The notes below the pieces were generated by a model. The model searched no databases, was not told the DNA's origin, and was given only the letters and a program-made list of their open reading frames with translations. Below, in pieces: positions 54,402-63,856 of a stretch of 64,000 nt of DNA (position 1 is its first letter; each line of letters opens with the position of its first letter). Source of the DNA: Ureibacillus thermophilus (GTDB lineage Bacteria > Bacillota > Bacilli > Bacillales_A > Planococcaceae); assembly GCF_004331915.1 (NCBI RefSeq), contig NZ_CP036528.1, positions 1,192,567 to 1,256,566 on the forward strand. Direction: 5' to 3'. The translations under genes were made by a program, and so were the position numbers.

Positions 54402-55109
54402 TTGTGGTTTGATAATATCGTGGAGTTGATTTTTTATCTGGTTGCATTGGGGATCATCGCCTTTCTTGCGATTAGGATTTATAGAAAACAGGAAGTAAAA
54501 TTGAGTAAATGGAAAGTGATTGTCGTTATCATTGTCGGGTTATTTTCTTTTTCGATTCATTTTCCAATGTTCAAAAAGACGGTTGAATTGGCCATTTTAC
54601 CGCTGGGTGTATGGATTTTGTATTTCCTCTTAAGGAATCAGGGAAACAGTTGGAAAAATTATCGTCCATATGCACTTTTAGGCTTTGCCGGCAATTATAT
54701 TTTCCTTGCCGCTTTTTTCATATCCATCTTCATCTATCATCTGATTTACGATGAAAATGAGTTGTCCCACTATATAAGCGACATTTCTGAAGCGGAAATC
54801 ATACCAGTCCATCCCGATGGAGAAGGAAATCCGCAGTTAAGCGGGGATTTTATGGAAATCATATCGAAAATGAAACAGAAGGAATTCTTTTCTGTCGTTT
54901 CTTATGACGACATGTTTATGGTGGATGATTTCCAAAAGGAGAATGAACGCTTTCCATATTTATTGGCCAATAACAAGCCAAGATGGGGAAGCGGTGCGGA
55001 TGCCGTCATTTATATCGAAAAGGATGGGAAAGGCATTTTGGTAAATACGGAAAAGAGAAGCGTTTATTTCCGCTCCAATGAAAAAGTGTTGAAGGAGAAA
55101 GATTTATGA
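54402..55109 (+). CDS. Membrane protein of unknown function
   Basis: 235 aa from a TTG start with GAAGGAG 9 nt upstream. Four hydrophobic helices fill the first 120 residues. The rest (about 122-235; YISDISEAEIIPVHPDGEG ... WGSGADAVIYIEKDGKGIL) is a soluble, probably extracytoplasmic domain. No family recognised. It overlaps the next gene by ATGA, which indicates a two-gene operon. Confidence 0.65.
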   Translation: MWFDNIVELIFYLVALGIIAFLAIRIYRKQEVKLSKWKVIVVIIVGLFSFSIHFPMFKKTVELAILPLGVWILYFLLRNQGNSWKNYRPYALLGFAGNYIFLAAFFISIFIYHLIYDENELSHYISDISEAEIIPVHPDGEGNPQLSGDFMEIISKMKQKEFFSVVSYDDMFMVDDFQKENERFPYLLANNKPRWGSGADAVIYIEKDGKGILVNTEKRSVYFRSNEKVLKEKDL

Positions 55110-55888
55110 GAAATAAGAAAATAATCCTGGGGGTTGTTGCTGTAATTTTGGTGGTGTTGGCAAACATCATTTATTTGGCGGTCAATCTTTTTCCGGATGA
55201 ATTTTTATCGGAAGGGGAAGCGATAAAAAAATTGAATCAAGCAGAAAGTGCAATCGAAGTAAAAACGATTCAGGATGTTGTTTTTTTGGATAAACAGCAT
55301 GTATTTATGCCTTTTATTTCAGCAGACAATGAATATGGCTTCAGCCTTTGGGAGTGGAAAAATGGAAAATGGCGCCTTTCTGAAAAAACGGTTAATAGCA
55401 GTATAAACATCGTCAAACTGGATGAAAGCGACCCTTCGACTTATTATTTTGTTTGGAACTTCCCGGAAGATGAACAAATCAAAAAAATAAATATCTACTT
55501 GATAAGGAATCGGTCTTACCGGGGGAGTGACGAGGATTTTTATTATGAACCCCGTTTGCAGATGGGGGCATCTTTTAACCGGGAAAAGTCTTATGGTGTA
55601 GTGCCCTTGAGTGGAGGAATGCTGAAGGTGTATAAAGAAATGAGCGGCATTTCGAAAGAAAACGGGGATATGTTCAGCAATGTATTTTCAACAAATAATG
55701 AGTTGTATTTTTCATGGAACATGATTGATCAAAAGGGTGAAGTTGCCTGGATTGAACAAAGAAATAGCTCTTACGGCGGCGATGCAAAAGTGATGAGTGA
55801 ATCCATCTTTTTTGAAGATCAAAAGGACATCGAATTTTTGGAATGGGAAGAGGATGCAGGCAAATGGCAAAATACGAACAAAAAATGA
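55106..55888 (+). CDS. Membrane-anchored extracytoplasmic protein, unknown
   Basis: 260 aa. One N-terminal hydrophobic helix (about 5-27) acts as uncleaved anchor or signal. The rest is soluble with beta-rich repeats (EYGFSLWEWKNGKWRLSEK; NELYFSWNMIDQKGEVAWIE). No Cys-based lipobox. Translationally coupled to the preceding membrane protein, so the two probably work together. The 3' end overlaps the DUF1801 pseudogene start. Confidence 0.65.
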   Translation: MRNKKIILGVVAVILVVLANIIYLAVNLFPDEFLSEGEAIKKLNQAESAIEVKTIQDVVFLDKQHVFMPFISADNEYGFSLWEWKNGKWRLSEKTVNSSINIVKLDESDPSTYYFVWNFPEDEQIKKINIYLIRNRSYRGSDEDFYYEPRLQMGASFNREKSYGVVPLSGGMLKVYKEMSGISKENGDMFSNVFSTNNELYFSWNMIDQKGEVAWIEQRNSSYGGDAKVMSESIFFEDQKDIEFLEWEEDAGKWQNTNKK

Positions 55889-56256
55889 GCGAAACGGACA
55901 TGGACGTCAATGAATTCATCGAAGCCGTCGAAAGTCCAAAAAAACTGGAAAATGCCATAAGCTATTAAAGATTTTTGAAGACACGACAGGATATAAAGGG
56001 AAGATGTGGGGGCCGAGCATAATCGGATTCGGTTCTTACCATTACAAGTATGCAAGCGGACATGAAGGCGATGCGCCATTAGTAGGATTTTCCCCCAGAA
56101 AGGCAAAAATCCGTTTATATTTCACGCTGGATGAACAGGAAAGAGAGAAGTGAAAATTTGGGGAAACATACAAAAGGGAAAGCATGTGTTTCTATTAATC
56201 AATTGGAGGATATCGATATAGGGGTAACTAAAGAAACTGATACTACATTCCATTGA
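55864..56256 (+). pseudogene. DUF1801-domain protein, two frameshifts
   Basis: Frame 1 starts MAKYEQKMSETDMDVNEFIE and stops at 55968. A missing base near 55957-55959 shifts the frame, after which KLLKIFEDTTGYKGKMWG and GPSIIGFGSYHYKYASGHEG run to a TGA at 56153. A second shift there leads to NLGKHTKGKACVSINQLEDI and a stop at 56256. Together the pieces cover a whole DUF1801 protein of about 130 aa, so this is a recently decayed gene. Function of the family is not established. Confidence 0.82.
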
Positions 56257-56290
56257 ATATATTCAAAAAACTCATCCCCAAAGATAAAAA

Positions 56291-56325
56291 GGCCGGATGG
56301 AAAGCAAGCGTCCATCCGCCTATGA
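56291..56325 (-). terminator. Terminator of the MFS gene
   Basis: On the minus strand GGCGGATGG / CCATCCGGCC with a T run. Confidence 0.7.
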
Positions 56326-56327
56326 TT

Positions 56328-57527
56328 TTATTCATTTGTTGTTTTCAATAATTGCGGCGCTTTTTTGACGGTCCAAAGATGGGCTATGAGGTAGCAGCCG
56401 AATAAAATCATTGCACCGAAAATAAATGGGGAAGACAGCTTCCATTCGAGGAGTACGCCGGCAAGGGCCGGGCCGATCATATTGCCCAAACTCATATAGG
56501 CATTATTCATGCCGGCTGCATATCCCTGCTCGTTTCCTGCCAGTTTTGAAATCAATGTGTTAACGGCTGGCCGGATAAAGGTAGTGGCGATTTGAAAGAC
56601 TGATGCAACCAACAAAATAAGGAAGAATCCATTGACATACACCATGCCAACCATTGAAATGGCTGCAATGTTTAAATTCACTAAAATGACTTTCATTTCT
56701 CCAAAACGTTTAAATAATTGACCCACGATAAATAATTGCAAGACTACGCCAAGAAAACCGCCAATCGTCATGATTATGGCGATGTCCATCGGAGTATAAT
56801 CAAACTTCTCTGTTAAAAACATGGACAAAGTAGATTGGAAATTGGCAATGCCGAAACTGAATACAAAAACAACGATTAACATGACAAAGTAAGAAGTATG
56901 TACGGAACGGGCTAATTGTTTTAATATATTTTCATTTTTTGCTGGAATTTTTTCTTCCGTTGGCTGCATTTTAATATTTGGTAATACAACAAATGAAATG
57001 AAGGCAGCGATTAAAGCAACGACGCCCACAAAATAGAAAGGGAAATGCAAATTCACTTTTGCCAGGAAGCCGCCAATTCCAGGTCCAATCATAAATCCGA
57101 AAGAAATGGCTGCACCTAAAAGCCCCATTCCTTTTCCTCGCTCTTCAATAGTTGTAATATCGGCTGCATATGCCATAACTGGCGGCATGATGAAGGCAGC
57201 TCCTGTACCGGTAAGAAAGCGTGCGAAGAACAACATGCCAATCGCCTTTGCCATTCCGAAAATAATTTGAGACAAACCAAAAATGATTAATCCGATGATG
57301 ATGAAGAGTTTTCTTCCATATTGGTCCGATAAATTTCCTGCAATGGGTGAAAAAATAAATTGGGCAAAGGCAAAATCCGCAATTAAAAATCCGAGAATGG
57401 TGCCTCCAACCCCAAATAATTGCAAATAGGAAGGCAATACCGGAACAACTGTACCAACGCCTCCCATCGTGATAAATAAATTAAACATTAACATCATGAT
57501 GATGAATTTTTTCTTGTTCTGTGACAT
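56328..57527 (-). CDS. MFS transporter of the DHA1 drug-efflux type
   Basis: About 399 aa with 12 hydrophobic helices. Motif A is GNLSDQYGRKLF between helices 2 and 3. Motif C-like glycines lie in LLGAAISFGFMIGPGIGGFL (helix 5), the antiporter signature. The closest look is to tetracycline/multidrug proton antiporters (TetA/NorA/Bmr-like); substrate unknown. The start is MSQNKKKF with GGTAGGTG in front; an ATG five codons earlier has no ribosome site. Confidence 0.82.
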   Translation of the reverse strand: MSQNKKKFIIMMLMFNLFITMGGVGTVVPVLPSYLQLFGVGGTILGFLIADFAFAQFIFSPIAGNLSDQYGRKLFIIIGLIIFGLSQIIFGMAKAIGMLFFARFLTGTGAAFIMPPVMAYAADITTIEERGKGMGLLGAAISFGFMIGPGIGGFLAKVNLHFPFYFVGVVALIAAFISFVVLPNIKMQPTEEKIPAKNENILKQLARSVHTSYFVMLIVVFVFSFGIANFQSTLSMFLTEKFDYTPMDIAIIMTIGGFLGVVLQLFIVGQLFKRFGEMKVILVNLNIAAISMVGMVYVNGFFLILLVASVFQIATTFIRPAVNTLISKLAGNEQGYAAGMNNAYMSLGNMIGPALAGVLLEWKLSSPFIFGAMILFGCYLIAHLWTVKKAPQLLKTTNE

Positions 57528-57854
57528 ACGCACACCTACCATTCAATTCAAAAACCGTTCTTTCAAAATAATGAAGTATATTTTATCATATTGCGAAGGG
57601 CAAAACATAGATGAAATTTACTTGAAATAACATTAATTTAACATATTTTTTTGTAAAATATAAACATAACGATTCCAACGGCAAGATATTAATTGGTTCA
57701 ACCATTGATTATGCTGGCGGGCAAATTTTATTTTAATATTTTTTCATCAATTTATCCAAAAAAATACAAAATGCCAAAATGTTGTTTCCCGAAATTTTTG
57801 CATTTTATGAAGTGTTCACTGAACTGATGACAATGACATTGTGGAGGAACTTAC
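57528..57854. other. AT-rich intergenic region
   Basis: About 330 bases between two divergent units. No supported frame and no clear operator; it probably holds the MFS promoter on the minus strand. Confidence 0.3.
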
Positions 57855-58518
57855 ATGAAAATAATAGGGCTAATCGGAGGAATGAATTGGGAATCTAAGG
57901 TTGAATACTATCGAATCATCAACGAAGAAGTGAAGAAAAGATTAGGTAGTTTGCATTCGGCAAAATGTCTTTTATACAGCGTCGATTTTGAGGAAATCGA
58001 GCGGTTCCAGTCGGAAAGTAAGTAGGAAATCTGTTAGGAAATGTGGCTTTTTCATTGGAAAAAGCAGGGGCGGATTTTATTGTCATTTGTACGAATACGA
58101 TGCATAAGGTTGTAAAGTATGTGGAAGAAAAAATAAACATCCTCGTTTTACATATCGCGGATGCCACTCCAGATCAAAAGATGAAGCCTCCAGAGGGACA
58201 TACACGATAAAGCAGGATTTTTATAAATCACGGATTGAATCAAACGGAATAAAAGTTTTGGTGCCGAATGAAGAAGAAAGAAAAAGGATCAATCAGATTA
58301 TTTGTGAAGAATTGTGTTTAGGCAAAATCCAACCATCATCAAGAGATTATTTCAAGAACGTGATTCAAAATTTAGTTGAACAAGGTGCGGAAGGAATTAT
58401 TTTGGGATGCACGGAAATTGGTTTACTAGTGAAGCAAGAGGATTCGGAAGTGCCTTTATTTGATACGGCAAAAATTCATGCAATTGAAGCGGTGAATAAA
58501 GCAATGGCCTCTCAATGA
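57855..58518 (+). pseudogene. Aspartate/glutamate racemase-family protein, degraded
   Basis: Starts MKIIGLIGGMNWESKVEYY and reads to a TAG at 58025 within RFQSESK. A frameshift with loss of a few codons follows. The frame LGNVAFSLEKAGADFIVICT continues, carrying the first catalytic Cys in ICTNTMHK. A deletion of roughly 20 codons with a second shift lies near 58170-58215. The final part (MVPNEEERKRINQI, second Cys in LGCTEIGLL) is intact to 58518. At least three lesions make it a pseudogene. Confidence 0.85.
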
Positions 58519-58543
58519 GATCATGAAGATGTTAATAAAAAAG

Positions 58544-58586
58544 AAAGGGTTTTACATATCGTTGTATCGACTATGTAAAACCCTTT
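58544..58586. terminator. Bidirectional terminator between the racemase pseudogene and potD
   Basis: 15-bp stem AAAGGGTTTTACATA / TATGTAAAACCCTTT with A and T runs on either side. Confidence 0.85.
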
Positions 58587-58599
58587 TCATTTTTAGATG

Positions 58600-59676
58600 T
58601 TATTTAATGGACATTTTGAATTGCAAAAAGTATTCATTATATTTTCCGAGCCATTCCAAACCTAGATTTTCATATACTTCCAATCTGTTTTTAATTTCTT
58701 CAGGAGGATAGAAGCGCTCATCGTTGGCGATTTCCGGATCCATAATTTCTAATGCTGCTTTATTCGGTGTGGAGTATCCTACATATTCCGCATTTTGGGC
58801 AGCCACTTCCGGGTCGAGCATGAAGTTAATAAAAGCGTGGGCACCTTCGATATTTTTCGCCGTTTTCGGGATGACAAAGTTGTCAAACCACAAATTGGAA
58901 CCTTCTTTCGGCACCGCATAGTCCAATTCTTCGTTTTCCGCCATCATATCTGCGGCAGAACCAGACCAAGTGAGAGCAACGGCTGCTTCATTATTCTCCA
59001 TCATCGGAATAATCTCATCGCCGATAACCCCTTTAATATTTGGAGAGAGTTTAATGAGCTTATCCGTCGCTTTTTGCAATAGTTCTTCATCTTTTGCATT
59101 CAACGATTCTCCCATTGAGTTTAAGCCCATTCCCATAACTTCACGGGCGCTGTCCACCAAGAATACTTTGTTTTTCAATGAAGGATCCCATAAATCGTTC
59201 CATGATTCAAAAGTCAAAGGTTTTGAAAGCATGTTTGGATTATAAACGATGCCAACCGTACCCCAGAAATAAGGGATGGAATATTTATTGCCAGGATCAA
59301 AAGGCAAATCCAAATAATAAGGATCGATGTATTTTAAATTTGGGATTTTTGAATGATCAATCGGATAAAGCAAGTCTTTTTCAATCATCATTTCGATTGT
59401 ATATTCAGACGGGACAGCGATATCGTAAGTTGTTCCGCCTTGCTCAATTTTTGTGAGCATCGCTTCATTGGAATCAAAAGTTTCATAAATGACTTTAATG
59501 CCAGTTTCTTTAGTAAATTGCTTCAATAAGTCCGGATCGATGTAGTCTCCCCAGTTATAGATTGTAATCGTATTTTTGCTTCCTTTACTTCCGGAGGCTT
59601 CCAACTGGCCAGCAACAAAATAAAGTCCGGCGCAGACGATTAAAATGGCAATGCTTAAATTGATTAATGATCTCAT
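58600..59676 (-). CDS. potD: PotD, spermidine/putrescine-binding protein
   Basis: 358-aa substrate-binding protein of the polyamine ABC importer. An N-terminal hydrophobic segment (about 5-25) anchors or exports it; a canonical lipobox is not seen. TITIYNWGDYIDPDLLKQF, DIAVPSEYTIEMMI, YFWGTVGIVYNP and ALTWSGSAADM are polyamine-binding-protein blocks, with acidic and aromatic pocket residues. It is the last gene of potABCD; its start overlaps the potC stop (ATGA). Confidence 0.92.
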   Translation of the reverse strand: MRSLINLSIAILIVCAGLYFVAGQLEASGSKGSKNTITIYNWGDYIDPDLLKQFTKETGIKVIYETFDSNEAMLTKIEQGGTTYDIAVPSEYTIEMMIEKDLLYPIDHSKIPNLKYIDPYYLDLPFDPGNKYSIPYFWGTVGIVYNPNMLSKPLTFESWNDLWDPSLKNKVFLVDSAREVMGMGLNSMGESLNAKDEELLQKATDKLIKLSPNIKGVIGDEIIPMMENNEAAVALTWSGSAADMMAENEELDYAVPKEGSNLWFDNFVIPKTAKNIEGAHAFINFMLDPEVAAQNAEYVGYSTPNKAALEIMDPEIANDERFYPPEEIKNRLEVYENLGLEWLGKYNEYFLQFKMSIK

Positions 59677-60476
59677 AATTTACCGACCCCCCCGTTAATC
59701 AATTTCGTGCGGCGGGTTACGAAATAATATCCAATGACAATCAGCACCGTCACGATAAATATAATTCCGGAAAGGGCATTTACAGTCAACGAAATTCCTA
59801 CACGGGCGATGGAATAAATTTCTACAGATAATGTGGAAAATCCGTTTCCTGTAACGAAAAATGTAACGGCGAAATCATCGAGTGAATAAGTGAGCGCCAT
59901 AAAGAAGCCGGCAAAAATGCCCGGTTTGATGTAAGGAATAATCACGCGATACATGACATCTCTTTTTGTAGCCCCCAAATCCTGGGCTGCATCAATTAAA
60001 TTCGGATTCATTTCGGATAGTTTTGGCAGCACCATCAACACAACAATCGGTATGCTGAAGGCAATATGGGAAATTAAAACAGATGCAAATCCGAGTTTAA
60101 CCCCAATCATTGTAAATAGGATTAAGAAGCTTGCTCCAATCACAACGTCCGGACTGACAATCAAAATATTATTGAGCGAAAGCAAAGTATTTCGCATTTT
60201 CCGGTTCTTGATTGATGCGATGCCAATAGCCCCTAAAGTGCCAAGAATTGTAGAAATTAAGCTTGATAATAAAGCGACGATAAGGGTATTAATTAATATC
60301 ACTAACAGCCGGGAATCTTCAAAAACGGCTTCATAATGCTCCAAAGTAAAGGACTCAAAGTTGGACATGGAACCGCCGCTATTGAAGGAATAGAAAATCA
60401 AATAGAAGATAGGCGCGTATAATATAATGAATACGACAACCAGATAAATTTTTGCAGTTGTTGATAATTTATTCAT
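59673..60476 (-). CDS. potC: PotC, polyamine ABC permease
   Basis: 267 aa with six membrane helices. The EAA loop that contacts the ATPase is NLIDAAQDLGATKRDVMYRV. IFYSFNSGGS near the first helix and the SLDDFAVTFFVTG segment are typical of PotC. Start and potB stop share one base (TAATG). Confidence 0.92.
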   Translation of the reverse strand: MNKLSTTAKIYLVVVFIILYAPIFYLIFYSFNSGGSMSNFESFTLEHYEAVFEDSRLLVILINTLIVALLSSLISTILGTLGAIGIASIKNRKMRNTLLSLNNILIVSPDVVIGASFLILFTMIGVKLGFASVLISHIAFSIPIVVLMVLPKLSEMNPNLIDAAQDLGATKRDVMYRVIIPYIKPGIFAGFFMALTYSLDDFAVTFFVTGNGFSTLSVEIYSIARVGISLTVNALSGIIFIVTVLIVIGYYFVTRRTKLINGGVGKL

Positions 60477-61306
60477 TATACGCGGCCTCCTTTAGTTCTT
60501 CTAGTTCTAGCAGTAAAAATCATGCTCGCAAACATGATGATAACAAGGAATACGGCAATCGTTGAACCCATTCCCCAGTTTTGCGCCACAAGGAATTGCT
60601 GTTCAATAGCTGTACCTAATGTAATCACTTGGTTCCCTGCAATTAAGCGAGTGATCATAAAGAGCGACAGGGCGGGAATGAATGTTACTTGAATGCCTGA
60701 TTTAACTCCTTCAATTGTTAGCGGCCAAATGACACGGCGGAATGTTGTAAAAGGGGAAGCCCCTAAATCCCGCGCTGCATCCACCAATGTCGGGTTTAAT
60801 TTATCCAAAGAGTTGAAAATCGGAATAATCATAAATGGTATAAAGATATAGACAGCTACAAAGATAAAGCTGAAATCGGTAAATAAGATTTGCTGCGGTT
60901 CAATGCCAAAAACGCTGATGAAGGCATTAATCGGTCCATATAAACCGAAAATGCCGATAAATGCATACGTTTTTAAAAGCAAGTTGATCCATGAAGGAAT
61001 AATAATAAACATCAACCAAAGATATTTATGTTTCGTTTTCGTTAAGAAATATGCCGTTGGGTAGGAAACCAACAATGTAAAGAATGTGATAACAACGGCG
61101 TAAAAAAAGCTCGTGAAGGTCATTTTTAAATAAACAGGCGAGAAGAATCGTTTATAGTTTTCCAGCGTAAAATTGCCGTTTAAATCAAGCAAGGAATAAT
61201 AGATGATTAAAGCGATTGGTGCAATAACGAAAAAGATAATCCAAAGAAAGTAGGGGATAAGCGGCCCCTTAGCAACCCGGTCACGCATTTCTCTCATCAT
61301 CTCCAT
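60476..61306 (-). CDS. potB: PotB, polyamine ABC permease
   Basis: 276 aa with six membrane helices. EAA loop [40 protein letters not shown] is a PotB block. The frame opens MEMMREMRD, 26 nt inside the end of potA. Several in-frame ATGs follow within seven codons, so the exact start is open. Confidence 0.91.
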   Translation of the reverse strand: MEMMREMRDRVAKGPLIPYFLWIIFFVIAPIALIIYYSLLDLNGNFTLENYKRFFSPVYLKMTFTSFFYAVVITFFTLLVSYPTAYFLTKTKHKYLWLMFIIIPSWINLLLKTYAFIGIFGLYGPINAFISVFGIEPQQILFTDFSFIFVAVYIFIPFMIIPIFNSLDKLNPTLVDAARDLGASPFTTFRRVIWPLTIEGVKSGIQVTFIPALSLFMITRLIAGNQVITLGTAIEQQFLVAQNWGMGSTIAVFLVIIMFASMIFTARTRRTKGGRV

Positions 61307-62384
61307 AGGATTCCAATCGCTTATCGAATTCTTCTTCCGTCTCGTTTAAACGCATGACATGAATTGCTTCTGGTTCAAAATATAATCCGATTTCTTCGCC
61401 GACTTCTGCCTTCTTCAAAGAATGAACAAGCCATTCATTGCCATCTTTATCATAAGTTGATAATTCATAATGCACGCCGCGGAACAGTTGAGTATCCACT
61501 GTCACAACGAGTTTTCCTTTATCGACTGAAGTGATTTCCAAGTCTTCAGGGCGAATGACAATATCTACTTTTTCGTTTGGTTTCATTCCTTTATCGACGC
61601 ACTCGAAAACTTTTCCTGCAAATTGCACTTTATAATCTTCCAGCATGATTCCTTCCACGATATTGGATTCACCAATGAAATCTGCGACAAATCGGTTGAT
61701 TGGTTCATCATATATATCAACTGGGGAACCGGATTGTTGAATTTCTCCATCATTTAATACAAATATTTCATCGGACATCGCTAACGCTTCCTCTTGGTCG
61801 TGGGTAACAAACACAAAGGTTTTGCCAAGGCGCTGCTGCAATTCTCTCAATTCATATTGCATTTCATAACGCAATTTTAAATCGAGGGCAGATAGTGGTT
61901 CATCGAGTAAAATCACTTCCGGTTCATTGACAATTGCCCGGGCAATGGCAACCCGTTGTCGTTGCCCCCCTGACATTTCGGATATTTCCCGGTTTTCAAA
62001 TCCTTCCAAGTTTACAAATTTCAGCGCTTCCCTCACACGATCTCGGATTTCTTTTTCTTTCATTTTTTTTATGCGCAAGCCGAACGCGACGTTTTCAAAA
62101 ACATTCAAATGAGGAAAGAGCGCGTAGTCTTGAAACACTGTGTTTACTTGTCGTTCATGGGCTGGAACGTTGTTGATTTTTTTTCCATTAAAATAAACGT
62201 TTCCGCTAGAAGGCTCTGTAAAACCCGCGATGATTCGAAGGATGGTTGTTTTCCCGCAACCTGATGGCCCCAGTAGGGTATAAAACTTTCCTTTTTCCAG
62301 TTCAAAGTTGATGTTTTTTAATACAACTGTCCCATCATCATAGGATTTTGAAACATTTTCAAATTGAATAATCGTGTTACCCAT
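61281..62384 (-). CDS. potA: PotA, polyamine ABC ATPase
   Basis: 367 aa. Walker [10 protein letters not shown] (about residues 37-45), Q-loop, signature [14 protein letters not shown], Walker [13 protein letters not shown] and the His switch [10 protein letters not shown]-terminal TOBE-type regulatory domain follows (about 240-360). The start is the ATG at 62384 ([13 protein letters not shown]), 7 nt after TTAGGAGG; a TTG two codons upstream is too close to that site. Confidence 0.94.
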   Translation of the reverse strand: MGNTIIQFENVSKSYDDGTVVLKNINFELEKGKFYTLLGPSGCGKTTILRIIAGFTEPSSGNVYFNGKKINNVPAHERQVNTVFQDYALFPHLNVFENVAFGLRIKKMKEKEIRDRVREALKFVNLEGFENREISEMSGGQRQRVAIARAIVNEPEVILLDEPLSALDLKLRYEMQYELRELQQRLGKTFVFVTHDQEEALAMSDEIFVLNDGEIQQSGSPVDIYDEPINRFVADFIGESNIVEGIMLEDYKVQFAGKVFECVDKGMKPNEKVDIVIRPEDLEITSVDKGKLVVTVDTQLFRGVHYELSTYDKDGNEWLVHSLKKAEVGEEIGLYFEPEAIHVMRLNETEEEFDKRLESYGDDERNA

Positions 62385-62402
62385 ACTCAAGCCTCCTAAA
62401 CA

Positions 62403-62945
62403 CTATAAATAAGATTCTGTTGCTACAAGAAGCAGTTGCGACTCACCATCATTGGCATTAAAAATTTGATGATTGCTTGAAGCCTCATAATAAATTGAAT
62501 TTCCCTCGCTTGCGATATACTCTTCGTCTCCCAGCACTACACGAATTCGACCCTTTAATACGTAAATGAAAGTTTCTGCAAGAGACGGTTCAAATTGTTT
62601 ATATTCTCCACCCTTTTGAAAGGTAATAATCACCGGCTCCATTTCTTTTTCATTGGAAGTAGGTATGAGCCATTTAATTTCGTATTTCTTTTCATCATCT
62701 CTATAGGAAGTTTGGTCTTCTTCGCTATAGACGACTTTTTGTTCTTCCATATCATCATCAAAAAATTCTTTCGGAGTGGAGCCTAAAACTTCTAAAATAG
62801 TAAAAAGCGTGTCAATGGAAGGGGAATTCAAATCGCGTTCAAGCTGAGAAATGTATCCTTTTGTCAGGTCTGTTCTTTCCCCAAGTTCTTCTTGGGTTAA
62901 TCCTTTTTTAATGCGCAATGCTTTTATTTTTTTTCCAATTTGCAT
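62403..62945 (-). CDS. XRE-cupin regulator of the polyamine operon (PuuR-like)
   Basis: 180 aa from the ATG at 62945 behind AAAGAGGAG; the frame extends 16 codons upstream without a ribosome site. N-terminal HTH: LRIKKGLTQEELGERTDLTKGYISQLE. C-terminal cupin domain (about 110-178; ETFIYVLKGRIRVVLGDEE). It lies 18 nt before potA and heads the operon, so it most likely represses potABCD in response to polyamines, like PuuR. Substrate sensing is inference. Confidence 0.87.
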   Translation of the reverse strand: MQIGKKIKALRIKKGLTQEELGERTDLTKGYISQLERDLNSPSIDTLFTILEVLGSTPKEFFDDDMEEQKVVYSEEDQTSYRDDEKKYEIKWLIPTSNEKEMEPVIITFQKGGEYKQFEPSLAETFIYVLKGRIRVVLGDEEYIASEGNSIYYEASSNHQIFNANDGESQLLLVATESYL

Positions 62946-63001
62946 ATAGTAAAACTCCTCTTTAGCAACAAATAGTTTATTTTCTTTAAACATTCAGTAA
63001 G

Positions 63002-63039
63002 AAAGTTTACTATTACAAAACTTAAAGTTTACAATTACA
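63002..63039. promoter_or_regulatory. Direct-repeat operator candidate upstream of the pot regulator
   Basis: AAAGTTTACTATTACA (63002-63017) and AAAGTTTACAATTACA (63024-63039) agree at 15 of 16 positions and are spaced 22 bp apart, two helical turns. They lie about 60-95 bases upstream of the regulator start, a fitting place for autoregulation of the pot operon. Confidence 0.55.
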
Positions 63040-63198
63040 GATAATGATTATACAGAATTTTAGAGGGAATGCAATATTTTTTATAAAAAATTCTTTCTCA
63101 TTAATGAATACCACTGGGATCAGGTTTATTTTCGCTTATTTCAGGAAAATAAAAAAATATATAACTATGATAAATAAAGGAAGAGTTTGTGAAATAAA

Positions 63199-63227
63199 TT
63201 GAAATTAGCTCCTGTATTTGTTAATGT
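63199..63227 (+). promoter_or_regulatory. Possible promoter of ykuU-ykuV
   Basis: TTGAAA, a 17-nt spacer and TAATGT, 50 nt before the ykuU start. The rest of the 330-base gap (62946-63276) is AT-rich, with only the direct repeats noted separately. Confidence 0.4.
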
Positions 63228-63276
63228 AAAAATTAGGAAAGAATCACCTTCACTATTCATTTAGGAGGGATTTTTC

Positions 63277-63819
63277 ATGGCAGAACGTCTAGTAGGAAAA
63301 CAGGCTCCGTTATTTGTATTGGATGCAGTAATGCCAGATAAAACCTTTGGAACCGTTTCTTTAGAACAAATCATGAATGAAGGGAAATGGACGATTTTAT
63401 TTTTTTATCCAAATGATTTTACCTTTGTTTGCCCGACTGAAATTACCGCTATCAGCGACCGTTATGAGGAATTTCAGGAATTAAATGCAGAAGTAATTGG
63501 CATATCAACGGATTCTTTGTATTCCCATTATGCTTGGATTAACACAGAACGTACAAAAAATGGAATTGGTCCTTTAAATTATCCATTAGCTTCAGACCGT
63601 AACCATGTTGTTTCAAGAGAATACGGGGTTTTAATAGAAGAAAAAGGTGTGGCGATGCGCGGATTATTTATTATTCATCCATCAGGTGAAATACAATATG
63701 AAGTAGTGCATCACAATAATGTAGGCCGCGATATTGATGAAGTGCTTCGTGTTTTACAAGCCCTTCAAACTGGAGGATTATGTCCGGCAAATTGGCGGCC
63801 GGGTCAATCCACATTGTAA
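63277..63819 (+). CDS. ykuU: 2-Cys peroxiredoxin YkuU
   Basis: 180-aa AhpC/Prx1-type peroxidase. The peroxidatic Cys lies in FYPNDFTFVCPTEITA (about residue 53) and the resolving Cys in GGLCPANWRPGQ near the C-terminus. Blocks KGVAMRGLFIIHPSGEIQY and VGRDIDEVLRVLQALQ are typical. TTAGGAGGGA precedes the ATG. It is followed at 37 nt by the thioredoxin-like ykuV, a pairing conserved in Bacillus. Confidence 0.93.
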   Translation: MAERLVGKQAPLFVLDAVMPDKTFGTVSLEQIMNEGKWTILFFYPNDFTFVCPTEITAISDRYEEFQELNAEVIGISTDSLYSHYAWINTERTKNGIGPLNYPLASDRNHVVSREYGVLIEEKGVAMRGLFIIHPSGEIQYEVVHHNNVGRDIDEVLRVLQALQTGGLCPANWRPGQSTL

Positions 63820-63856
63820 TAAAAGGGCTTTATTAATAGATTAAGGAGGAAAATGG

